From: Saprospiraceae bacterium
Lineage (GTDB): Bacteria; Bacteroidota; Bacteroidia; Chitinophagales; Saprospiraceae
Reading direction: 5' to 3'
DNA: 64,000 nucleotides
Assembly: GCA_026982695.1 (NCBI GenBank)
Contig: JALSGS010000021.1
Coordinates: 62,001 to 126,000 of the forward strand
Both the position numbers and the translations under genes were made by a program. Below the pieces are notes generated by a model, which saw only the letters and a program-made list of their open reading frames with translations, did no database searches and was not told the origin of the DNA. This document shows, in pieces, positions 16,801 through 25,400 of this stretch (the first letter of the stretch is position 1; the number at the start of each line of letters is the position of its first letter).

Positions 16801-17546
16801 GAGCCATTACCAAAGCGTATTACCAGATTGAAGATCAGCTAAAAGACAGCCCTCCAGAAGATGTACTGCATCAGCAAGCCAATGCCTTAAAACAGCAAAT
16901 CAATGACATCAATCGCCAAATTGGTCAACACCGCGAAAAACTCAATCGGCATCAGCAGAACCTCAACAAAGCCAGCCAATACCAAGCGCAACTGCAAATG
17001 CGACGAGCCGAGCTAGAGCGATGGGCCCAACTGCGACATCTCATTGGCAGTAGCGATGGAAAAAAATTCAAACTAATAGCCCAATCGCTTACACTCCGAC
17101 GATTAGTCGCTCATGCGAACCGGCATCTTGCCCGTTTTTTATCTGGCCGATATACGCTGCATACCCATCCCCAACTGGATGAAGAACGATCATTGCTGGA
17201 GCTATACATTGTGGACCATTTTCAAGCCGATACAATGCGCCCCGTAAGCACGTTATCGGGCGGTGAATCCTTTTTGGCCAGCCTATCCCTTGCGCTAGGC
17301 TTGGCCGACTTGGCCAGCAATCAGATAAGTATCGGATCACTGTTCATCGACGAAGGCTTTGGCACGCTCGACGATAAAAACCTCGACACTGTTATGGAGG
17401 TACTGGAAAGCCTGCGCAACTCGGGCAAAACAGTTGGCATTATCTCGCACGTAAAAGAACTGCGCGAACGCATTGACGTACAAGTAGAAGTTCGGCCATT
17501 AGCCAATGGCATGAGCACCATTCGAATTCACCCCAATGTCACTTAA
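13893..17546 (+). CDS. sbcC: Exonuclease SbcCD, ATPase subunit SbcC
   Basis: This 1217-residue Rad50/SMC-type ATPase has a Walker A motif at residues 37-44 (GPTGAGKS) and FLPQGAFTNLL early in the protein. Two very long Q/E/K-rich coiled coils flank a zinc-hook CPLCG near residue 600. The C-terminal lobe carries the signature TLSGGESFLASLSLALGLAD, Walker B SLFIDEGFGTLD and the His switch IISHVKEL. It partners with SbcD, whose gene ends 3 bp upstream. It acts on the chromosome in the cytoplasm, tethering and processing DNA ends. The length is somewhat above E. coli SbcC, within family range. Confidence 0.96.
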   Translation: MRIRKIRLSNIHSLHGTHQIDFTVPPLSTTGLFAIIGPTGAGKSTLLDAMTLALYGKIARHDGLFTEVVSYGAPSAFAEVEFEANGQLILARWEIQRKTRGKNKGALNPATRSIAFWDAQKQQWLLKASKHRTCDQLIRQYAHLDFEQFIKTVFLPQGAFTNLLKAPPHKRSDILEAITGTEIYTQLSIAAHEQFRYHSQQVAQLEQQLSEVGLLTDEQVATLHQQIAQLEQQLQQLQIRAQEIQKALNLWDQHHKLQTQQQELAREKKALEAQRAAEADLLAKLRRWEEIKDLEPLWHNYQHYRNKLTEAREKLDTLTQAIAALQSEQQPLQKEIERLKAQVETEKQQLRRLETEWQHMEQLDQQIDKQILVVQERATQLEKLRTQHDTWLKKQQIAQKELSTLKEKIEHFRSWQQQHPHINESLAKSLSGLEKQWEIQRQLKEKLAALSNEILHTKQQIDAKAQALEEAQQDFHQLQIRKDHLTTQAKTLSTSLEQLPQTLKAIEQQRTNLMHDCQQLEQGILLVETLRKKQKLRAQLQKRLTCNHAQKQALAQQCAQLQERLKYLQDQVKRAERLFLLESKFQSLQAHRRQLKEGMPCPLCGATHHPWADKDASQERVAEAKESLEQAKHQLDQHRALHAEKEKERARLCTQIQADEAYNKALADELQTLSKQIEACSQQLKQPAPTERWPQSLPQLKQKLKETQQRFEHLIALQKTLDKWKETQTQKTTEIQLLKQARTHLETILKEKQKEKETLIRENEQIQQTLQSTLKSLSITQPLTPTLLQQLHAALEFWQNEKAAYYTHMQRKAVLDNQLTQLRQQLDALDSEVLHCEKILENEKKILKKLKTRREALFGNRMPSMERKNQQARIEETEQELQTQQQQLQQLQLQCSKKLGQAQELKHAYEALLATFDNYNQELRTAARQYGIDQIDQLAQYLPDKATLDHWLATKKGLEEQAQRIEGEARAITKAYYQIEDQLKDSPPEDVLHQQANALKQQINDINRQIGQHREKLNRHQQNLNKASQYQAQLQMRRAELERWAQLRHLIGSSDGKKFKLIAQSLTLRRLVAHANRHLARFLSGRYTLHTHPQLDEERSLLELYIVDHFQADTMRPVSTLSGGESFLASLSLALGLADLASNQISIGSLFIDEGFGTLDDKNLDTVMEVLESLRNSGKTVGIISHVKELRERIDVQVEVRPLANGMSTIRIHPNVT

Positions 17547-17606
17547 GCCAATAGAACATTTGAGCACTTTAGTCCAAATAGATAGTAGGTAATAGCCGGC
17601 AAAGCG

Positions 17607-17614
17607 TAAGTTTG
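17607..17614 (+). promoter_or_regulatory. Putative -7 element ahead of the coiled-coil gene pair
   Basis: TAAGTTTG matches TAnnTTTG about 42 bp before the ATG at 17656. This suggests the two coiled-coil genes are transcribed independently of sbcDC. Confidence 0.35.
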
Positions 17615-17655
17615 TTCGTTGAAGGCAGCAAATCATCAAAAATGAATACCTGGCT

Positions 17656-18216
17656 ATGGATAAAGATCTGTTCAAAATTTTTAGCAATGCTGGTAACCTG
17701 GACCAGCGATCGGCAAGTGTACTGGCTGCTGCTCTGGCAGCACAAAACCTTTCTGGCTTCGATTATCTAGAATTCAAACAAGCCGTACACCGCCTAATGG
17801 AAGAAATGGAAATGGATGAGTCCACCGCTATTCGATCTGCCTTTGCCACTGCTGCCACCTTAGGGCTTACTAAGGAAAAGTTGATCCACTCGGCAAAATA
17901 CTATCAAGATGTACTGCAAAAGGAAAGGGACAAATTCAACAAAGCTCTTAACAATCAGTTGGACAAGCGCATAGCCGCGAAAGAACGAGAAGTAGCCAAA
18001 CTCAAAGAACAAGTAGAAGATTGGAAAGCACAAATTGCCGAGCTACAGAAAAAGATTGCACAAGCTGAAGAGGTGTTAAGCAAAGCAGGTGAAGAACTCC
18101 AGCACGCACTCGACAAGCTGGAAAGCACTAAAACGCGGTTCGAGCAAACATGGGAAAGCATCAGTGCCCAAATTGATAAAGACATGGAACAATTTGAGGC
18201 ACTCTTACCTGACTGA
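17656..18216 (+). CDS. Soluble coiled-coil protein of unknown function
   Basis: The first 85 or so of 186 residues form a compact helical domain (GNLDQRSASVLAAALAAQ, FDYLEFKQAVHRLMEEMEMD, AIRSAFATAATLGLTKEKL). The rest is a strongly heptad-patterned coiled coil (EREVAKLKEQVEDWKAQIAE and on). There is no signal peptide or membrane helix. The arrangement recalls PspA/Vipp1-like or adaptor proteins, but no family is recognised with confidence. It lies 38 bp upstream of a membrane-anchored coiled-coil protein on the same strand, so the two probably work together. Confidence 0.7.
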   Translation: MDKDLFKIFSNAGNLDQRSASVLAAALAAQNLSGFDYLEFKQAVHRLMEEMEMDESTAIRSAFATAATLGLTKEKLIHSAKYYQDVLQKERDKFNKALNNQLDKRIAAKEREVAKLKEQVEDWKAQIAELQKKIAQAEEVLSKAGEELQHALDKLESTKTRFEQTWESISAQIDKDMEQFEALLPD

Positions 18217-18254
18217 ATCCATGCACTTGGGAAAACATTAGACAAAGTCGCTAT

Positions 18255-19163
18255 ATGAGTTTTTGCAAGCAGCACGACCACTGCATTACGCGCGCCGCCA
18301 AATGGGCTGGCGGTGTCGTGCTTGCCATAGCTATCCTTGGGGGGGGGCTACTCGTAGGAAATTGGCGACCCCTGATAGGGAAAATCCTCAGCGATGTGCT
18401 CACACTAAGCCTTGTACTCACGGGGATAGGCTTGTTGCTCTTTTCTGTCTTTGACCCCCGATTGCGCCATTTCATCTGGCAACAATGGTTGAAGCTCATT
18501 GCTCGGCTGTGGAGCATGGCACACCCTCATGCTGCGGAAAATACTGCCGAATACCACCTCGCGCAGTTACAGCAGGACATCAAGCACATGCAAATACATG
18601 CAAGTAAGCTGAAAAAAGAACGCGTTCAGCTTTCCCACATCATCTATCGCAATAAGGAAAAAATTCAATCTCTGCTTTACCAAGCAGCACATGCACCCAA
18701 CAGCTTGCACCGACAATTAGCTTTGCGCAAAGCTGGTCGACTTAGGTACAGCAATGACAAGCTGAAAGTTTTAGATCGCAAAATGGGAATACTTGCTCAC
18801 ATCTTGGACCAATTGGCCGTACATACATTATCCGTGTGTCAAGATCTGGAACAAATAGTAGCTCAACAGAATGAGCAACACCTGCTGAAGCAAATAGAGG
18901 CCACTACCCCCACTGCCAACTCTATCAGATCAGACCGGACATCCATAAAGAAAGCCCACGAAATTCACCAACTAATTCAACAGGCCATCACCTGGATTCG
19001 ATCTTTGCAACCCCAAGTGGGCATTTTCGACGAAAAAGGATTGGAGAAACTAGAGGAATGGGCACAACACCACTACCACTCTCCTAATAATGCTACCAAA
19101 CGCTTGACAGATAAGTCTGCAACTTCCTCGCCTTTCGATTCTCTTTTTGATGATCTCACCTAA
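18255..19163 (+). CDS. Membrane-anchored coiled-coil protein (paralogue A)
   Basis: This 302-residue protein has two N-terminal transmembrane helices (GGVVLAIAILGGGLLVG and LSLVLTGIGLLLFSVF) joined by a short loop and ended by DPRLR. Then come a basic helix and a long coiled coil with IIYRNKEKIQSLL and LRKAGRLRYSN, and a C-terminal segment GIFDEKGLEKLEEWA and FDSLFDDLT. The same order of elements occurs in the protein at 59513-60544, so the two are paralogues. The coiled coil recalls PspA/IM30-type membrane-remodelling proteins, but this is inference. A run of nine G residues in the first transmembrane helix is a possible slippage site. Confidence 0.75.
   Translation: MSFCKQHDHCITRAAKWAGGVVLAIAILGGGLLVGNWRPLIGKILSDVLTLSLVLTGIGLLLFSVFDPRLRHFIWQQWLKLIARLWSMAHPHAAENTAEYHLAQLQQDIKHMQIHASKLKKERVQLSHIIYRNKEKIQSLLYQAAHAPNSLHRQLALRKAGRLRYSNDKLKVLDRKMGILAHILDQLAVHTLSVCQDLEQIVAQQNEQHLLKQIEATTPTANSIRSDRTSIKKAHEIHQLIQQAITWIRSLQPQVGIFDEKGLEKLEEWAQHHYHSPNNATKRLTDKSATSSPFDSLFDDLT
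18339..18347 (+). repeat. Nine-base G homopolymer inside a coding sequence
   Basis: Nine consecutive G encode Gly-Gly-Gly in the first transmembrane helix of paralogue A. It is the longest G or C tract I found in the window. Insertion or loss of one base would truncate the protein after about 30 residues. Confidence 0.8.
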
Positions 19164-19481
19164 AGGAGGTAAAAACTTTTGGTCATACTACCCTATACCT
19201 ATTAAAATTGGTCGGCCTTTGACAAAAAGCCAAAGATTTATTTGCGAAAGCCCCAATACAGAGGCTCAGTTTTATCTTTGTTCGCGTTGTACCCGCCAAA
19301 AAACCGATTACGTGCCCGAGGACGTCAATAATCCGACACAAAACACCTAAAGCCTGTTCAAGCACATTCTAAAATTCACTAAAACAGATAAAAAGAGCAC
19401 AAGTCTACTTGTGCCTCAATCAGTGTTATTCGTACAGGCCTTTTCAAGGCAGCTATCGTCACTCAATTAAAGTGAACATCT
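19164..19481 (+). other. Leader region of the giant adhesin gene
   Basis: This 318-bp gap has no credible gene; one short frame overlapping the previous gene looks spurious. It holds a TAnnTTTG match (TATCTTTG, 19273-19280), a hairpin with a 7-bp stem GCACAAG/CTTGTGC and loop TCTA (19397-19414), and a second small hairpin GCCTT/AAGGC near 19458-19470. This suggests a leader of about 195 nt with structure close to the start codon. The roles are not known. Confidence 0.4.
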
Positions 19482-22400
19482 ATGGGCAAAAGGCTACACA
19501 TCTATCTGGCTACAATCGCCTGTCTGTTACTTCCTTGGACAACCACCGCACAATGCCCAAGTAGTTCTTGTGGGTCATTCCCCGCTTGTCCGCCATCCGA
19601 TATTCCCCAAAATGCTCCTTTAGTATGTAGTATCCTGGACCTGGACGGCTATCAGGGGTCTACCGCAGGCTATACAGCATATCCCAATGTAAATTTTGGA
19701 AGTAACTGCAATGGCGGCACCATTGAAAACAACCAATTCATCGCATTTATTGCCCCTTCTACACAAGTAGACATTCAGGTTTCTTCTTTCAACTGTACCA
19801 ATGGTAATGGTATACAAGCACAAGTATATTATTCGCCCGACTGCGCAAGCTTCCAGGCGGTGTCCAACTGCTGGGCTATTGGTGCCCCAGGTACAGGTGT
19901 ATTGAACGCTACAGGGCTCGTTCCTGGCGAAATATATCTGTTGATGATCGATGGTTGGGCAGGCGATATCTGCGATTTCACACTCACCATCCTCTCTGGT
20001 GGTGGCAATACTGGGCCATTGCCACCACCCGGCCCTATTAGTGGGCAAGACTCCGTGTGTGCGACCACCAACCCACCACTGCTCTATAGTGTAGACCCTG
20101 TACCTGGAGCCACAAATTACACCTGGACCATTACTCCACCTTTTGGTAGTATTATCGGCACCCCTACCAACACTGCTTCGATACAATGGAACACCCCTGC
20201 CGGCACGTCTGCTATCATTTGCGTGACTGCCGAAAACGCTTGTGAAACTAGCCCGCCCTCCTGCACCACCGTGTATGTGTCCGACCTCTTGGTAGGTCAA
20301 GAAGAACAGGATCTTTGTTTAGGAGACTGCACCGTATGTGCCGGCCAACAGATATGTTCACCTGGAGTTTATACTGTTACGGTTCAAAACTATCTTGGAT
20401 GTGACAGCCTCGTCACTTGTATCATCAACCCTATTGCCCCAGCAATCAACGATTTGGGCGACATTACCCAATGCGCTCCTTATACACTCATTATAGACAA
20501 TCAAAGCTTTTCCACCAGTCAGGCCAATGCTGTGACCATTCAAGGTGGAAGTTGGCAGGGATGTGATAGTACTGTGTTGTTTAACTTGTGTATCCTCGAG
20601 GCCACAGCACAGGTCGCACCACCACCATTACTCGGTTGCGCACCAGGTGCTACCGTAACACTCAACGGATCAGCATCTAGCCAAAACAGTGGCCCATGCG
20701 ACAGCATCACGTACAGCTGGAGTGGTCCTGCCGGAGGGTTAATAGGCCCTACTGATAGCTTGATCGCTACTGCTGCCTTACCTGGGCAATATTGCCTCAC
20801 AGTAACCAACTCGAGAAATGGTGTCACGTGTACTGATCAAATGTGCGTAGATGTAGTACAAGATGTCCAAATACCCAATCCGCCACTGCTCTCAGGACCA
20901 ACTGACGTGTGTGCAAATAATACTTATACATATGTAGCGACGTCTTCTGGTGGCCCGATAGTAGACACCTTCCTCCTAGACAGCGTGCCTGCCAATGCCA
21001 CCATCAACTTTATCAGTACCGATACTTTTACCATTACCTATTCATCTAACACTAGCGGACTACTGTGTGTAAGTGCACAGAACGACTGCGGCACTAGTAC
21101 ACCTACTTGCATCACACCTATCATTGGAAATTCACCCATCGATCCACTCATTATAGGGCAAGACACTGTCTGTGCAGGCGATGTGGTCACCTATCAACTG
21201 GATACCTGCGAAACAGGTGCCACCATTACCTGGACGGTGCCTTCCGGTGCATCTTTCGTCAATAATGGTTGCAGCATCGATGTCAATTATACTGGCGCCT
21301 CTTCAGGTGACATTTGCGTTACCGTAACCAATAACTGCGGATCATCTAACCAAATCTGCCTACCTGTCACTGTCAACGACCTGCCCGCTACACCTGTCTT
21401 TCTCAGTGGTGACACCCTACTATGCGATGGCTTTCCCGCTACTTATTGCGTAAGTACCGTAGCTAATGCAGATGATTACACTTGGACTACACCCATAGGC
21501 AATTTCACCAATACGGAATGCCTCACACTCGACTGGACAGGATCTTCTGGAGGGCAAGTATGTGTCACTGCCAACAATACCTGTGGCTCCAGCACGCCTA
21601 TTTGTTTTGACGTAGTAGTATACACTTCCCCTACTGCTACTCTAAGTGCTGTAGCTGATACAGCATTCTGTCCTGGCGATTCTGTAGCACTAAGCATCTC
21701 TTTCACAGGCCAACCGCCTTGGTCAATTGCCCGTTACTTAGATGGTACCCTACTCGACACCTTGACAAACATTACGACTAATCCATTTTTGTACTGGGTA
21801 CAAACTGGAGGCACCTACTCATTGGGGATCGTGACTGATGCAAGTGGGTGTGCCAACAATGGATTAGGGCAGGCTACAATAATAGCTAACTCAACTCCTA
21901 CCGCCTCCATTAGTGGTGGTGGTGGCATCTGTGTTAATACAACTCAAACAGCCATAATCAACTTTTCCTTAACAGGTACAGCGCCTTGGACAATCAGCTG
22001 GACGCGTGATGGCAGCACATTGCCGCCACTCACGATCGACAGTCTCCCGTTCAGCTTTTCCACTACACAAGCCGGCACCTACGAAGTGACATCGGTAACC
22101 GATGCCAATGGCTGTATTGGCTCTGGCAACGGCAGCCAAGCAACGGTATTTGCCATCACTAGTCCTACAGTAAGTAACATTCAAACAAACTGCGACAACA
22201 CAAGTACCAGCTACATTGTAAGTTTCGAAATTACTGGAGGTGACTCTACTACCTATACCATAGTACCTGCTACAGGTACTCTTGATACAACGGCAAATCC
22301 AGCTGTCTTCACGAGCGACCCCATCCCCAGTGGTTCGGGCTATTCCTTCCTCGTATTTGACGCCAACATGTGCGATACCATCGCAGTGGCTGATAATCAA

Positions 22401-25400
22401 GTCTTGTGCAACTGCTTAACCGCAGCAGGTACAATTGATCTCACCCCCATAGAAGTATGTGGTGATGGCCCCAATCCTGCTCCCACTTATGACAATAGCA
22501 ATGAAGTACTAGATGGCAACGACATCCTTCAGTTTATCTTGCACGAAGGTAGTGCCAACACAATCATCAATGAGGTTGCGCGCAGCAACACACCTGTGTT
22601 TACCTTAAACCCGGCCAATATGACCTATGGCCAAACCTATTACATCAGCCCCGTAGCAGGTAACAACCTAGGTGGCAACGTCGACCTTACAGATGGATGT
22701 ACCGATGTCAATCAAGGCACACCGATCACTTTTTACGAAATACCTACCGCTACCCTCTCGGGAAATACAGCCGTATGCCAAGGCGACAACGCTACCCTTT
22801 CAGTAATATTCACAGGATCCCCCCCCTGGAACATCTCTTTTCAAGATGACCAAGGCAATGCTCCACAAAGTATCAGTGGCATCACTACCGATACTTTTGA
22901 CCTAATTATTACCCAACCTTCAGTAAGTGCTACCTATACACTGACTTCTGTAAGTAACGACTTTTGTACTGGTACCACAACCGGTACAGGCATTGTTACC
23001 GTATATGATGCCCCTATCCTTGTCAGTGCTACAACCACATGCAACAGCACAAACACAGCGTATACCGTCACTATTGAGTTTACTGGCGGAGACACCACCA
23101 CCTATAGCGTCAATCCCATGACGGGCACATTAGACACTTCTACAGACACCGCCATCTTTGTCAGTGATCCAATCCCTGCAGGTACAGGCTACACCTTTAC
23201 TATATACGATGCTAATCTATGCGATTCTTTTACGGTAAGTGCCCCTATTGTAGACTGTCAATGCACTTCAACGGTTGGTGACTTAAATACAGACTTAATT
23301 GAAGTCTGTGGCTCACAAAACAATCCAGCACCCAATTATGACCCCACCAACCAAGTATTCGATGGCGATGATGTGCTCAATTTCGTCCTTTATGTGCCGC
23401 CTTTCCAAGCAAGCAACGTTGTACAAACCAACTCTTTCGCACCCACCTTTGCCTTCGACCCCAACACAATGGTCTATGGTACTGTCTATCAGATTGCTGC
23501 CATAGTGGGCAGTGACGATGGTAGTGGACTAGTCGATTTGAACGATCCTTGCCTTGATCGCTCAGCCGCAGCACCAGTAGTGTGGTACGAAACACCTACA
23601 GCTGACCTCTCAGGCGATCAGGCAGTATGCATGGGTGACAGTGCAACGCTACAAGTGATGCTCACAGGTAGCGCTCCATGGACGATCAGCTGGATGGACA
23701 GCGATGGAAATACACAAACCGTCTCGGGCATCAATAGTTCGCCATTTTCTTTCAATGTCTTTCCTAACAGTGGATCTGTTACTTACAGCTTAGTCAGCGC
23801 ATCTGATCAATATTGCGCCGCAGTAGCATCAGGTACTGCAGTAGTAAACACCAACTTGCCGCCCTCTGCAAGTATGCCACAGATCACTTTCAATGGCACG
23901 AACACGGGTTTCACTGTGTGCATTGATCTAAGCGGCGGCGATACTACTACGTATCAGGTAAATGGGCTGGCGGGCTCATTTGTCACTGCTACCCAGTGGT
24001 GCAGTACGGAGCAACCTTGTGGCAGCAGTTTCTCGCTTTCCATCGACGACGGGAATGGCTGTGGCCCTATTGTTGTAAGTGATGGACCCATCGCTTGCAA
24101 CTGTACCAGCACGGTAGGTGACATGGACACCACTACGATCGAAGTGTGTGGTAGCGACGTAGCCATGGGCAATTATGATGCAGCCAATCAAGTGCTCGAT
24201 GGCAATGACACGCTCTGCTTCATTTTGCACGATGGCTCTGGGCTCAATGGAATATTGGCATCAGCAGCTTCTCCTGCATTTTCCTACTTTCCAGGGGTCA
24301 ATTACGAGACGACTTATTACATCTCGGCTGTAGTTGGCGACTACGATGGCGTGGGCTGCGTGGACTTTAGCGACCCTTGCATCGATGTATCGGCTGGACA
24401 ACCCGTGATTTTCCACCAAGAACCCACAGCAACCTTAAGTCAAGATGCGAGTATCTGCATGGGCGATAGTACGCTACTGACCGTCACATTCAACAGTGCA
24501 CCAGCCCCTTGGTCGATCACCTACACCATCACTGGTGGAGACACCATAACCGTAACGGATATTACAGACAATCCCTACGAGTTCTTTGCAGCTCCTTTAG
24601 CTACATCTGTATATACACTCATCGATGTATCTAACAACTATTGCATCGGAACTCCTAACGGCCTAGCAGTTGTAACAGTCAATGAACCACCCTCTGTAGT
24701 GAACATTGCAGAAGACTGCGACAGCACACTGACCAACTACTCGGTGAGCTTTCAAATAGTGGGAGGTGATCCTTCTTCTTATCTAATCTTACCCCCTTCA
24801 GCAGGTTCTCTGACCACATCGGCCCCGTATATCTTCACCTCTAACCCCATACCGTCTGGCCAAGGATACTATTTCCTTGTGGACGATAGTAGTGGATGTG
24901 GCCCCGTAGTAGTTGAGAAAGTAGCTTATGATTGTGGTTGTCTCTCTTCAGCTGGCATTATGAGTACTAATTTGTTGCAGCTATGTACAGACGAGGTAGC
25001 ATATGCCAACTATAACACTGGCTCACAGGTTTTTGACGGTAATGATTCATTGATGTTCATATTGCACACGCAAAACACCCAAGACATCAACAATACAACC
25101 ATCATTTCCGTAAGTACCCAACCGGCATTTTCTTTTATTCCGGGATCGATGCAAGAGGGCATCACCTACTATATCTCTGCAGTAGTTGGCGACGGCCTTC
25201 CCAATGGCCAAGTCGACCTCAATGATGACTGCTTGTCCGTATCACAAGCACAGCCTGTGGTATTCTATCCCCTACCTACCGTTAATGTAAACGGCACTAC
25301 TACTATATGCAAAGGCGATCAGGCTTCAATCACGTTCAACACAAGTGGCAATGGAGCCACAGGTTACATGGTATACTTCACTCTCAATGGCGTAGCAGAT

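Noticed and set aside
19147-19350. 67-residue plus-strand frame after paralogue A
   Set aside because: It overlaps the end of the real gene, has no recognisable composition or family, and covers the likely promoter of the adhesin.
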